From the NCBI GenBank assembly GCA_937927415.1, contig CALBDS010000001.1, positions 1 through 64,000 of the forward strand: 64,000 nt of DNA, written 5' to 3'. This DNA comes from an uncultured Rhodospirillaceae bacterium (GTDB taxonomy: Bacteria; Pseudomonadota; Alphaproteobacteria; Azospirillales; Azospirillaceae). The first letter of the stretch is position 1. Every line of letters begins with the position of its first letter. This document shows positions 42,594-52,967 of this stretch, in pieces. Below the pieces are notes generated by a model. It did no database searches. It saw nothing but the letters and a program-made list of their open reading frames with translations, and was not told the origin of the DNA. A program made the position numbers and the translations under genes.

Positions 42594-43427
42594 TCAGACC
42601 CCATAGGGCGGCTTGGTGTAGCCGGCAGGGGACAGGGTGAAGATCTCGCACCCGTCCGCGGTGATGCCGATCTGGTGCTCGAACTGGGCCGACAGCGAAC
42701 GGTCGCGGGTGACGGTGGTCCAGCCGTCGGACAGGGTTTTCACGTCGGGCTTGCCGGCGTTCAGCATGGGTTCGACGGTGAAGACCATGCCGGGCACCAG
42801 CGTCAGCCCCTGCCCCGGCTTGCCATAGTGGTCGATGTGGGGAGCGGCGTGGAAGTCGCGCCCGATGCCGTGGCCGCCGTAATCGCGCACCACCCCCAGC
42901 CGATGCCCTTCCGCAAAGGACTGGATGGCGTGGCCGATGTCGCCCAGGGTCGCCCCCGGCTTGGCCGCAGCGATTCCGAGCATCATCGCCTCATAGGTCA
43001 AATCCACCAGACGCCGCCCCTTCACAGGGATCTTGTCGCCCACCAGATACATGCGGCTGGTGTCGCCGTACCAGCCGTCGAGGATCACCGTCACGTCGAT
43101 GTTGACGATGTCGCCGTTGGCCAGCCGCTTGTCGTCGCTGGGAATGCCGTGGTTCACCACATGGTTGGGGGAAATGCAGCTTGCCGCCGGATAGCCGTGA
43201 TAGCCGATGGTCGCCGGAATGGCCCCATGGTCGCGCATGAACCCTTCGATCAGCCGGTCCAGATGGCCGGTCGCCACCCCCGGCACCACATGGGGGGTGA
43301 TGAAATCCAGCGTTTCCGCCGCCAGCCGCCCGGCCCGCCGCAGGCCCGCGAAATCCTCGGCGGTGTACAGCGTCACCTCCCGCCCATCACGGTCGATGAT
43401 GGCGGCGCTCTGTTCCGTCCCGTTCAT
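42594..43427 (-). CDS. map: type I methionine aminopeptidase
   Basis: 277-aa MetAP of the pita-bread fold. Metal ligands appear in NIDVTVILDGWYGDTSRMY (two Asp), GHGIGRDFHAAPHI (His), VPGMVFTVEPML (Glu) and SAQFEHQIGITADG (Glu). It removes initiator methionines. The ATG at 43427 has a perfect AGGAGG in front, albeit spaced 13 bases; a GTG eight codons earlier would bury that site, so it is not preferred. It is somewhat longer than the E. coli enzyme because of an N-terminal extension. Confidence 0.96.
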   Translation of the reverse strand: MNGTEQSAAIIDRDGREVTLYTAEDFAGLRRAGRLAAETLDFITPHVVPGVATGHLDRLIEGFMRDHGAIPATIGYHGYPAASCISPNHVVNHGIPSDDKRLANGDIVNIDVTVILDGWYGDTSRMYLVGDKIPVKGRRLVDLTYEAMMLGIAAAKPGATLGDIGHAIQSFAEGHRLGVVRDYGGHGIGRDFHAAPHIDHYGKPGQGLTLVPGMVFTVEPMLNAGKPDVKTLSDGWTTVTRDRSLSAQFEHQIGITADGCEIFTLSPAGYTKPPYGV

Positions 43428-43581
43428 TCCGTTCTCAAAGCCTCCTGTCACTCAAAGGCCGCACCATCGGCCAAAGCAACCGTTTGGCGCAACCCCGCCA
43501 TTCCATCATAGGAACCTGATCGGCCCCATGATATACGCACCGCGTTCACCATCACGATTCTGAAACGGGACCGGCTTCGAC

Positions 43582-44967
43582 TTGGCCAAAGCGACGTCAC
43601 GCTTCGTCTGCCAATCCTGCGGCGCCGCCTACCCCAAATGGGCCGGGCGTTGTGACGCTTGCGGTGAGTGGAACACCCTGGTGGAGGAGGCGGTTCCGGA
43701 ATCCGCGCCCAAGGGGCTGGGCAGCGCCAAGGGCCGCCGCATCGCCTTCGTCGGCCTGTCGGGGGCCTCGGACCCCTCGCCCCGCCGCCTGTCGGGCATC
43801 GGCGAGTTGGACCGGGTGGCCGGCGGCGGCTTCGTGCCCGGTTCCGCCGTGCTGATCGGCGGCGACCCCGGCATCGGCAAATCCACCCTGCTGCTGCAGG
43901 CGATGGCAAGACTGTCGCAGCACTCGACCTGTGTCTATATCTCCGGTGAAGAGGCGGTGGATCAGGTGCGGCTGCGCGCCCAGCGTCTGGGGGTGGCGCA
44001 GGCATCGGTATCCCTGGCCTCGGCCACCAGCGTGCGGGACATCGCCGCATCCCTGGATGCGCTGGAAGGGCCGGCCATCGCCGTCATCGATTCCATCCAG
44101 ACCATGTATGTGGACACGCTGGAAAGCGCCCCCGGCACCGTGGCCCAGGTGCGCGCCAGCGCCCAGGAACTGATCCGCGTTGCCAAGCGCCGCGGCGTGG
44201 TCCTGCTGCTGGTCGGCCATGTGACCAAGGAGGGGACCATCGCCGGTCCCCGCGTGTTGGAGCACATGGTCGATACCGTCCTCTATTTTGAAGGCGAGCG
44301 CGGGCACCAGTTCCGCATCCTGCGGGCGGTGAAGAACCGCTTCGGCCCCACCGACGAGATCGGTGTGTTCGAGATGACCGACGGCGGGCTGGCCGAGGTG
44401 ACGAATCCGTCCGCCCTGTTCCTGGCCGACCGCCGGGGGGAGGTGTCGGGGGCCGCGGTGTTCGCCGGGATGGAGGGCACGCGGCCGGTTCTGGTGGAGG
44501 TGCAGGCGCTGGTCGCCCCCTCCCCCCTCGGCACCCCGCGGCGGGCGGTGGTGGGGTGGGACTCGTCGCGCCTCGCCATGGTTCTGGCGGTGCTGGAGGC
44601 GCGCTGCGGCGTGCAGATCGGCGCCAATGATGTGTATCTGAACGTGGCCGGGGGCCTGAAAATCGGCGAACCGGCGGCGGATCTGGCGGTGGCGGCCGCC
44701 CTGGTTTCCTCCCTTACCGGCGAGCCGATGCCCTCCGATGCCGTGGTTTTCGGCGAAATCGGCCTGTCGGGCGAGGTGCGCGCCGTCAGCCAGATGGACG
44801 CCCGCCTGAAGGAAGCCGCAAAGCTGGGGTTTTCTTCCGCCGTCATTCCGGCTAGACGAAGCGCCAAACGCGGCGACACACCGCTGAAGGTGACGGAACT
44901 GCATCATCTGGGTGAACTGCTGCCCCTGTTCCCGTCGGGGACCGCGGCTCCCGGATGGACCGGCTGA
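43582..44967 (+). CDS. radA: DNA repair protein RadA
   Basis: 461-aa RadA/Sms, a DnaB-like branch-migration helicase for recombination intermediates. A four-Cys zinc finger (Cys10, 13, 24, 27), Walker A GGDPGIGKSTLL (about 92-103), the RadA KNRFGPTDEIGVFEM motif and a C-terminal Lon-like domain are visible. The start is TTG at 43582; the zinc finger begins so near it that no downstream start is possible. It is divergent from map and followed by cvpA with a 23-base gap. Confidence 0.95.
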   Translation: MAKATSRFVCQSCGAAYPKWAGRCDACGEWNTLVEEAVPESAPKGLGSAKGRRIAFVGLSGASDPSPRRLSGIGELDRVAGGGFVPGSAVLIGGDPGIGKSTLLLQAMARLSQHSTCVYISGEEAVDQVRLRAQRLGVAQASVSLASATSVRDIAASLDALEGPAIAVIDSIQTMYVDTLESAPGTVAQVRASAQELIRVAKRRGVVLLLVGHVTKEGTIAGPRVLEHMVDTVLYFEGERGHQFRILRAVKNRFGPTDEIGVFEMTDGGLAEVTNPSALFLADRRGEVSGAAVFAGMEGTRPVLVEVQALVAPSPLGTPRRAVVGWDSSRLAMVLAVLEARCGVQIGANDVYLNVAGGLKIGEPAADLAVAAALVSSLTGEPMPSDAVVFGEIGLSGEVRAVSQMDARLKEAAKLGFSSAVIPARRSAKRGDTPLKVTELHHLGELLPLFPSGTAAPGWTG

Positions 44968-44990
44968 AGGGTTATGCGAGGATAGCGACG

Positions 44991-45722
44991 ATGGACGGTT
45001 TTCCCCTTAATCCCGCCGACGGGGTGGTGTTTGCGGTGCTGCTGCTGGCGGCACTCCTGGCCTTCACCCGCGGTCTGGTGGCGGAGGTGCTGTCGGTGGC
45101 CGGCTGGATCGGTGCGGCGCTGATCACCCTCTATACCCTGCCGTTTGCCCTGCCCATCGCCCGGCAGTACATCCGGATCGAAATGATCGCCTATGGCGCC
45201 GCATCCGCCGTGCTGTTCGTGGTGGCGCTGGTCATCCTGAACCTGATCTTCGGCCGGATTTCGCGGGGGGTGCAGAATTCCTCCCTGTCGGCGCTCGACC
45301 GGACGCTGGGATTCCTGTTCGGGCTGTTCAAGGGCTTTGTTTTGGTGTCGGTGGCCTATCTTTTCTTCTCATGGCTGGTGCCGCCGGAAAATCACCCGCA
45401 ATGGCTTCAGAACGCCCGCACCCGCCCGCTGCTGACCGCCGGTGCCGCCACGCTGGAAGAGATGATCCCGGCCAGCCTGCGCGCCGAAACCATGGGGCAG
45501 GTGGATATGACCCGCGAACGCGCCCGCCAGGCCATCGAAGCCAAGGAAGCCTTGGACCGTCTGTCCACCCCGGTCCCCGTTTCCCCCGCCGCCAAGGCGC
45601 CGGCCGCCGCGGGAACCCCGGCCGCCGGCACGGCGGCGCCCGCTGCTCCGCCGCCGGATACCGGCTACAAGGACCGTGACCGGGGCGACCTGGAACGGCT
45701 GATCCAGAACAAGACCCACTGA
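44991..45722 (+). CDS. cvpA: CvpA-family membrane protein
   Basis: 243 aa. Four membrane helices in the first 155 residues (ADGVVFAVLLLAALLAFTRGLVAEVLSVAGWIGA...), with the family core ALDRTLGFLFGLFKGFVLVSVAYLF. The hydrophilic C-terminal tail of about 85 residues is Ala/Pro-rich. CvpA proteins influence colicin V production and envelope homeostasis and are typically encoded before purF, as here. The ATG at 44991 follows a GAGGA site; a start at 44955 would overlap radA. It has an extended C-terminus compared with the E. coli protein. Confidence 0.92.
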   Translation: MDGFPLNPADGVVFAVLLLAALLAFTRGLVAEVLSVAGWIGAALITLYTLPFALPIARQYIRIEMIAYGAASAVLFVVALVILNLIFGRISRGVQNSSLSALDRTLGFLFGLFKGFVLVSVAYLFFSWLVPPENHPQWLQNARTRPLLTAGAATLEEMIPASLRAETMGQVDMTRERARQAIEAKEALDRLSTPVPVSPAAKAPAAAGTPAAGTAAPAAPPPDTGYKDRDRGDLERLIQNKTH

Positions 45723-45762
45723 TATGCCCTGCCCCTCCCCCGCGCATGATGAGGATAGACCG

Positions 45763-47214
<1,452 letters not shown>

Positions 47215-47237
47215 TGGCCTGAAAGGAACCGACGCTC

Positions 47238-47945
47238 ATGTCCCGCCTTGAAGGGCGCATCGCCCTCGTCACCGGCGCATCCCGCGGCATCGGGGCCGCG
47301 GTCGCCAAGCGGCTGGCCGCCGAGGGCGCCCACGTCATCCTGACCGCCCGCACCGTCGGCGGTCTGGAGGAAACCGACGACGCCATCTTCCAGGCCACCG
47401 GCAAGAACGCCACGCTGGTGCCGCTGAACCTGATGGAAGCCGACAAGATCGACGCGCTGGGGCTGGCGATCTATGAACGGTTCAAACGGCTGGACATCCT
47501 GGTGTCCAACGCCGGCGTGCTGGAAACACTGGGTCCCATCGCCCAGTACGATCCCAAGCACATGACCCGGATCATCGACACCAACATCACCGCCAATTAC
47601 CGCCTGATCCGCAGCTTGGACCGGCTGCTGCGGGCGTCGGACGCCGGGCGGGCGATCTTCGTCACCTCCGGCGCCGCCGCAGCCCCATATCCCTATTGGG
47701 GGCCGTACGGCATGAGCAAGGCAGCACTGGAATACATGGTCAAGACCTACGCCATGGAAATCGCCGCCTCGCCGCTGCGGGTCAATCTGGTCGATCCCGG
47801 CAAGGTCGCCACCCGGATGCGCACCCAGGCGTTCCCCGGCGAAGATCCGGCCACCCTGCCCCAGCCCGACGACGTGACCAGCGTGTTCGTCGATCTGGCC
47901 GCCCCCGACTGCACCAGCCATGGGGAAGTGGTCGCGGCTTACTGA
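47238..47945 (+). CDS. short-chain dehydrogenase/reductase
   Basis: 235-aa classical SDR. The cofactor-binding TGASRGIG (12-19), NAG at the fourth strand (VSNAGVLE), and a YxxxK active site in YGMSKAALEY (near 156) with a preceding Ser (TSGAAAA) are visible. NAD(P)-dependent; substrate unknown. The 3-oxoacyl-ACP reductase-like fold is common. It lies 23 bases after purF in the same direction and may be read through. Confidence 0.88.
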   Translation: MSRLEGRIALVTGASRGIGAAVAKRLAAEGAHVILTARTVGGLEETDDAIFQATGKNATLVPLNLMEADKIDALGLAIYERFKRLDILVSNAGVLETLGPIAQYDPKHMTRIIDTNITANYRLIRSLDRLLRASDAGRAIFVTSGAAAAPYPYWGPYGMSKAALEYMVKTYAMEIAASPLRVNLVDPGKVATRMRTQAFPGEDPATLPQPDDVTSVFVDLAAPDCTSHGEVVAAY

Positions 47946-48000
47946 TCCTTTGGGGCGATGGGCTACCGCCCAATCCCCCCTTTGATTTTGGCGATGGTTG

Positions 48001-48031
48001 AACGCCCTCTTCCCACCGGGGAGAGGGCGTT
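48001..48031. terminator. probable bidirectional terminator hairpin
   Basis: Long imperfect stem (AACGCCCTCTTCCC / GGGGAGAGGGCGTT, one mismatch) between the convergent SDR and DUF924 genes. The T runs on either side are weak. Confidence 0.6.
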
Positions 48032-48040
48032 GCCGTTTGC

Positions 48041-48595
48041 TTAAAAGGATGAATCCGGCTCTTTCAGAAACGCTTCCTCTTCCGGCGTCGAAACGCGGCC
48101 GAGGATGGCGTTGCGGTGGGGAAAGCGGCCGAAGCGGGCAATGATGTCCGCGTGGCGCTGGGCGTAGAGCACCTGCTCCTTCAGCTTCACCCGTTCCGTG
48201 AACAAAATCACCGACAGCCGCTGACTGTCGGGGTCTTCGTGGTGTTCGAAGGGCAGGTAGAAGAAGGTCCGCTCCTCCTCGGAGCATTCCAGGTCATACC
48301 CGTTGTCGATGGCATAGGCGGCGAAACGGCGGGCCTTGTCATCGGTGGCGAAAGCCTGCGGCGTGCCGCGGTAAATGTTGCGCGGCACCTGATCCAGAAG
48401 GATGCACAGGGCCAGACAGCCATCCACATCGTCGGCCCAATGATCCAGTTCGCCGGCGGCGGCGCGCTCATAGGTTTCGCCGACACGCTCGGCGACCATG
48501 CGGTCGAAACTGACCGTCGCCTTGAACCAATAGGGCTTGATCGCTTCCTCGTCGAACCAGAAATCGATGATCTCGTCGATCAGGGGGTCGGCCAT
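48041..48595 (-). CDS. DUF924-family protein
   Basis: 184-aa, helical, of the DUF924 family (tetratricopeptide-like). The characteristic stretches are IDFWFDEEAIKPYWFKA near the N-terminus, DQVPRNIYRGTPQAFATDDKA and FFYLPFEHHEDPDSQRLS. No enzymatic role is established. The ATG at 48595 gives the family start; a GTG at 48625 is not supported. It is encoded downstream of petABC on the same strand but separated by a hairpin. Confidence 0.85.
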   Translation of the reverse strand: MADPLIDEIIDFWFDEEAIKPYWFKATVSFDRMVAERVGETYERAAAGELDHWADDVDGCLALCILLDQVPRNIYRGTPQAFATDDKARRFAAYAIDNGYDLECSEEERTFFYLPFEHHEDPDSQRLSVILFTERVKLKEQVLYAQRHADIIARFGRFPHRNAILGRVSTPEEEAFLKEPDSSF

Positions 48596-48634
48596 GATTG
48601 GGCTGCCTTCCAAAATGCGGGACACCCAAACAGA

Positions 48635-48670
48635 ACAGGGCGCCCGAGGGCGCCCTGTCCAGTCTTTTTT
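48635..48670 (+). terminator. hairpin between petABC and DUF924 gene
   Basis: 10-bp perfect stem (ACAGGGCGCC / GGCGCCCTGT, 4-base loop) with a T6 run on the plus strand at 48665-48670. On the minus strand, the direction of petABC, only a broken T run follows. It is therefore a plausible petABC terminator with reversed or bidirectional strength. Confidence 0.55.
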
Positions 48671-48691
48671 GCACGGTCCCCGGAAAGAGGA

Positions 48692-49453
48692 TCAGTGCAG
48701 GCCGCTCCACAGCTGACGCTTGGTGGCGTACATCAGGCCGGCGAAGACGATCAGGAACAGGATCACCTTCACGCCCATCTGCTTGCGGGCATCCAGATGC
48801 GGTTCGGCCACAAAGGTCAGGAAGGTCGAAACGTCATGCGCCATCTGCTCGACGGTGGCCTTGGTGCCGTCGGCATAGGTCACGCCGTCGGGCATCAGGA
48901 TGTTGGGCATGCCCACCTGATGGCCGGGGAAGTACTTGTTGTAGTTCATGCCCGGCATCAGGGTGACGTCGGCGGGCGGATCCTCGAAGCCGGTCAGGAA
49001 GGCGTAGAGGTAATCCTCGCCACCGACGCGGGCCTTGGCGATCAGCGACAGGTCGGGCGGCAGGGCGCCGCCGTTGGCCGCGCGGGCCGCGTTGTTGTTG
49101 GGGAACGGGCTGGGGAAACGGTCCGCCGGCACACCCGGACGCTGGAACATCTCACCGGCATCGTTCGGCCCGTCGGTCATTTCGTAACCGGCGGCGATGT
49201 CCTTGATCTGGTCCGGCGTCAAACCAATGCCGGCCAGGGTCCGGATCGGCACCAGATGCATCGAATGGCAGGTGGAGCAGATTTCCTTATAAACCTGGAA
49301 ACCGCGCTGGGCCGCCTGCTTGTCGATGGTGCCGAACACGCCCGCATGGGGCCAGTCCTGGGCCGGGATGTGCACGCCGCCCGACGCCAGCGCGGTGCCG
49401 CCGATGCCCAGAGCCAGGGCGGCGGACAGGATGACAGTCTTCAGAGCGCGCAT
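48692..49453 (-). CDS. petC: cytochrome c1 of the bc1 complex
   Basis: 253 aa. A signal peptide ends near ALASGG (about residue 24). The covalent heme site is Cys59-Ser-Thr-Cys62-His63, with MPGMNYNKYFPG carrying the axial Met and a C-terminal membrane anchor (VKVILFLIVFAGLMYA). It transfers electrons from the Rieske protein to cytochrome c in the periplasm. The ATG overlaps the petB stop by one base. It is the third gene of petABC. Confidence 0.96.
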   Translation of the reverse strand: MRALKTVILSAALALGIGGTALASGGVHIPAQDWPHAGVFGTIDKQAAQRGFQVYKEICSTCHSMHLVPIRTLAGIGLTPDQIKDIAAGYEMTDGPNDAGEMFQRPGVPADRFPSPFPNNNAARAANGGALPPDLSLIAKARVGGEDYLYAFLTGFEDPPADVTLMPGMNYNKYFPGHQVGMPNILMPDGVTYADGTKATVEQMAHDVSTFLTFVAEPHLDARKQMGVKVILFLIVFAGLMYATKRQLWSGLH

Positions 49454-50721
49454 TATGCCTTCTCCATCGGCTTGGCGGTGGCACCGGCGGCGACATGCCC
49501 GCCACCCTTCAGAACCGGCTCGCTGATGCTGGCCGGGAGCGGCAGCGGACGCTCCAGCTTGCCCAGCAGCGGCAGCAGGATCAGGAAGTGGAAGAAGTAA
49601 TAGGTGGTGCCGATGCGGGCGATCAGCAGCCAGATGCCTTCCGCGGGCATGGCACCGGCATAGCCCAGAACCAGGGCGTCGATGGCCAGAACCCAGAAGA
49701 ACTGACGGTAGATCGGGCGGAACTTGCAGCTGCGGACCTTGGAGGTGTCGAGCCACGGCAGAACGAACAGCACCGCGATGGCGCCGAACATGGCCAGAAC
49801 GCCGCCCAGCTTGTCCGGGATCGCGCGCAAGATCGCGTAGAACGGCAGGAAGTACCATTCGGGGACGATGTGCGCCGGGGTCACCAGCGGGTTGGCCGGG
49901 ATGTAGTTGTCCGGGTGGCCCATGTAGTTGGGCATGAAGAACACGAACGCGGCGTACAGGATCAGGAAGCAGACGACCGCGAACAGGTCCTTGACCGTGA
50001 CGTACGGGTTGAACGGCACGGTGTCTTGCGGACCCTTGGCGTCGATGCCCAGCGGGTTGTTCGAGCCGCAGATGTGCAGGGCGGCGGTGTGCAGGATGAC
50101 CAGCGCCAGGATCACGAACGGCAGCAGGAAGTGCAGCGCGAAGAAGCGGTTGAGCGTCGGGTTGTCAACCGAGAAGCCGCCCCACAGCCACGTCACGATC
50201 GGGTCGCCCACGATCGGGAAGGCCGAGAACAGGTTGGTGATGACGGTCGCACCCCAGAAGCTCATCTGGCCCCACGGCAGCACGTAGCCCATGAAGGCGG
50301 TGCCCATCATGGCCAGGAAGATCACCACGCCCAGGATCCACAGGATTTCGCGCGGCGCCTTGTACGAACCGTAGTACAGGCCGCGGAAGATGTGGATGTA
50401 GACGGCGATGAAGAACATCGACGCGCCGTTGGCGTGGAGGTAGCGCAGCAGCCAGCCATAGTTCACGTCGCGCATGATGCGTTCAACGCTGTCGAACGCG
50501 ATGGCGGTGTTGGCGGCGTACTGCATGGCAAGAACGAGGCCGGTCGCGATCATGATGATCAGCATGACCGCCGCGATGGCACCGAACGCCCACAGATAGT
50601 TGACGTTCCGGGGCATCGGGTACTCGTTGTACTCGTGATGCATCATCGTGAAGATCGGCAGACGGCTGTCGATCCACTTCACGACCGGATTTTTAAAGGT
50701 AGAGGTGTGTCCCTGAGACAT
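49453..50721 (-). CDS. petB: cytochrome b of the bc1 complex
   Basis: 422-aa integral membrane subunit with eight membrane helices, housing both quinone sites and two b hemes (His pairs in LLRYLHANGASMFF and FFALHFLLPFVILALVILHTAALH). The Qo signature appears as PEWYFLPFYAILR. The length is standard for alphaproteobacteria. It ends in a short non-conserved C-terminal tail after LLPLLGKLERPLPLP. It follows petA by 30 bases. Confidence 0.97.
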   Translation of the reverse strand: MSQGHTSTFKNPVVKWIDSRLPIFTMMHHEYNEYPMPRNVNYLWAFGAIAAVMLIIMIATGLVLAMQYAANTAIAFDSVERIMRDVNYGWLLRYLHANGASMFFIAVYIHIFRGLYYGSYKAPREILWILGVVIFLAMMGTAFMGYVLPWGQMSFWGATVITNLFSAFPIVGDPIVTWLWGGFSVDNPTLNRFFALHFLLPFVILALVILHTAALHICGSNNPLGIDAKGPQDTVPFNPYVTVKDLFAVVCFLILYAAFVFFMPNYMGHPDNYIPANPLVTPAHIVPEWYFLPFYAILRAIPDKLGGVLAMFGAIAVLFVLPWLDTSKVRSCKFRPIYRQFFWVLAIDALVLGYAGAMPAEGIWLLIARIGTTYYFFHFLILLPLLGKLERPLPLPASISEPVLKGGGHVAAGATAKPMEKA

Positions 50722-50751
50722 AACCTGGGGTCTCCCGTGGCCTTACAACGC

Positions 50752-51321
50752 TCAGCCGAGCTTGATGCGCGAATCGTTGAGGAAGGCGTACGGCGGCACC
50801 GCGAGGTTCAGAGGCGCCGGACCCTTGCGGATGCGCCCCGAGCTGTCGTAGTGCGAACCGTGGCACGGGCAGAACCACCCGTCGAAATCCCCGCGCGGAT
50901 CGGTCGGCTTCTGCCCCAGCGGCACGCAGCCCAGGTGGGTACAGATGCCGATCAGCACCAGCCATTCGGGCTTCTGGACGCGGACCTCATCCTTCTGCGG
51001 GTCGCGCAGTTCGGCCGTGTTGACGGCCTTGGCCTCGTCGATTTCCTTGGCCGTGCGGTGACGGACGAAAATCGGCTTGCCGCGCCAGGTCACGGTGATC
51101 GACTGGCCCTCGGCCACCGGGGCCAAGTCCACTTCGATCGAGGCGAGCGCCAGCGTATCGGCGGCGGGGTTCATGCTGTCAACGAACGGCCAAGCTGCCG
51201 CGGCGACACCCACGGCGCCCACCGCTCCGGTGGCCAGATAGAGGAAGTCTCGGCGGGATGTTCCCTCACCGCCGGGGGCCGTGGGGGCACCCGTGCCGGA
51301 CGGATGCGTGGTCTGAGCCAT
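50752..51321 (-). CDS. petA: Rieske iron-sulfur protein of the bc1 complex
   Basis: 189 aa. A twin-arginine signal-anchor (TSRRDFLYLATGAVGAVGVAAAAWPF, about 25-50) delivers the folded protein. The 2Fe-2S ligands are in CTHLGC and CPCHGS. It is the first gene of the petABC operon. A GAGGAG ribosome site precedes the ATG at 51321; codons upstream do not look coding. Its promoter shares the 255-base divergent region with trmL. Confidence 0.96.
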   Translation of the reverse strand: MAQTTHPSGTGAPTAPGGEGTSRRDFLYLATGAVGAVGVAAAAWPFVDSMNPAADTLALASIEVDLAPVAEGQSITVTWRGKPIFVRHRTAKEIDEAKAVNTAELRDPQKDEVRVQKPEWLVLIGICTHLGCVPLGQKPTDPRGDFDGWFCPCHGSHYDSSGRIRKGPAPLNLAVPPYAFLNDSRIKLG

Positions 51322-51576
51322 TAGCGTTCTTCTCCTCAAAGACATACGCAGGCGCCTTGCAACAGCGCCGGGTGGAGCCATAGACCTTCGTAGCACGAAA
51401 CGGCAGAGCGTGTCCGCCGGTCGGATGACCCCCGGACACCCACGATCGGCGGGAAGTATGAAAACCCTGCCATTTTTGAGCGTGCGATATACAGTCGCGG
51501 AACGTTCTTGAAAAGACAGATATTTTGGACATTATGTCGCGTAACTCGAATTGCCGCCACACGTTGCCTCCGGCCG

Positions 51577-52038
51577 ATGCGCCTTGTTCTTTTCGAACCC
51601 GATATCCCCCAGAACGCCGGCACGCTGATGCGGCTGGCCGCCTGTTTCGGCCTGTCCGTTGACATTATCGAACCCTGCGGCTTCGTCTTGAATGACTCAA
51701 AGTTGCGCCGAGCGGGCATGGACTACCTAGCCAAAGTTCATATGACCCGCCACACGTCATGGGAGAGCTACCGCGCGCAGCCGGCAACCGGGCGCCTTGT
51801 GCTGCTGACCACCCGTGCCGCGATCCCTTACACGCGGTTCATCTTCGACTCCGACGACCGCATTCTGGTGGGACGGGAAAGCGCCGGGGTCACCGACGCG
51901 GTGCATGACGCCGCCGATGCCCGGCTGCTGATTCCCATGCAGCCCCCGGCCCGGTCGCTGAACGTGGCGGTGGCCGCCGCCATGGTGCTGGGGGAGGCGC
52001 TGCGCCAGACCGGCGGTTTTCCCGCGCCGCAGGGGTGA
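51577..52038 (+). CDS. trmL: tRNA (cytidine/uridine-34-2'-O)-methyltransferase TrmL
   Basis: 153-aa SPOUT methyltransferase. Motifs include MRLVLFEPDIPQNAGTLMRLAACFG, VGRESAGV and the trefoil-knot segment LLIPMQPPARSLNVAVAAAMVLGEALRQ. It methylates the wobble ribose of tRNA-Leu isoacceptors. Start at 51577; a longer in-frame upstream extension is not conserved. Adjacent to and divergent from petA. Confidence 0.93.
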   Translation: MRLVLFEPDIPQNAGTLMRLAACFGLSVDIIEPCGFVLNDSKLRRAGMDYLAKVHMTRHTSWESYRAQPATGRLVLLTTRAAIPYTRFIFDSDDRILVGRESAGVTDAVHDAADARLLIPMQPPARSLNVAVAAAMVLGEALRQTGGFPAPQG

Positions 52039-52094
52039 CAACGGCGCCATCCGCCCTATCTTTCCTGGCCCTGCCTGCCCTTTTTCACGGCCTG

Positions 52095-52967
52095 ATGATG
52101 ACCGATACCGACCGGCAAGCCCGTGCCGCCGAATGGTTCGCCTGCCTGCGCGACCGGCTGTGCGCCGCTTTCGAAGCCATTGAAGACGAGATGCTCGGGG
52201 AAGAGGGGGCCGACTCCGGCCTGCTTCCCAGCCGTTTCGAACGCACCACCTGGACCCGGCCCGACCATGCCGGCGGCCCCGGCGGCGGCGGCACCATGGC
52301 CGTCATGCGCGGCCGGGTGTTCGAGAAGGTGGGCGTCAACGTGTCGGTGGTTCACGGCACCTTCAGCCCGGAATTCAGCGCCTCCATCCCCGGTGCGGCC
52401 GACGACGGGCGGTTCTGGGCCGCGGGCATCAGCCTCGTTTCCCACATGCGCTCGCCCCTGGTGCCGGCAGCGCACATGAACACCCGCCACATCGTCACCA
52501 GCCGCGGCTGGTTCGGCGGGGGCGCCGACCTGACCCCCACCTTCCCCGATCCCCACGACACAGCCGATTTCCACGCTGCGCTGAAGGCCGCCTGCGACGC
52601 CCACGATCCATCCTACTACCCCTCTTACAAGGAGTGGTGCGACCGCTACTTCTTCCTGCCCCACCGGGGGGAGGCGCGCGGCGTCGGCGGCATTTTCTAC
52701 GACACCCTGGACAGCGGCGACTGGGAGGCGGATTTCGCCTTCACCCGCGCGGTGGGGGACGCGTTCCTCGACGTTTATCCCCGGCTGGTGCGCCGCTCCA
52801 TGCGCACGCCCTGGACCGCCGAACAGCGCGACGCGCTGCTGGTGAAGCGCGGACGGTACGTGGAATTCAACCTCCTCCACGACCGCGGGACGCTGTTCGG
52901 GCTGAAGACCGGCGGCAACACCGAAGCCATCCTGATGAGCCTGCCGCCGGAAGTGAAATGGCCCTGA
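52095..52967 (+). CDS. hemF: oxygen-dependent coproporphyrinogen III oxidase
   Basis: About 291-aa HemF, converting coproporphyrinogen III to protoporphyrinogen IX aerobically in heme synthesis. It is recognised by NTRHIVTSRGWFGGGADLTPTFP, SYKEWCDRYFFLPHRGEARGVGGIFYD and a C-terminal KRGRYVEFNLLHDRGTLFGLKTGG. Start uncertain: ATG 52095 or 52098 (no clear ribosome site), or a GTG at 52035 that overlaps the trmL stop. The stop codon is directly adjacent to that of the convergent dprE2-like gene. Confidence 0.94.
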   Translation: MMTDTDRQARAAEWFACLRDRLCAAFEAIEDEMLGEEGADSGLLPSRFERTTWTRPDHAGGPGGGGTMAVMRGRVFEKVGVNVSVVHGTFSPEFSASIPGAADDGRFWAAGISLVSHMRSPLVPAAHMNTRHIVTSRGWFGGGADLTPTFPDPHDTADFHAALKAACDAHDPSYYPSYKEWCDRYFFLPHRGEARGVGGIFYDTLDSGDWEADFAFTRAVGDAFLDVYPRLVRRSMRTPWTAEQRDALLVKRGRYVEFNLLHDRGTLFGLKTGGNTEAILMSLPPEVKWP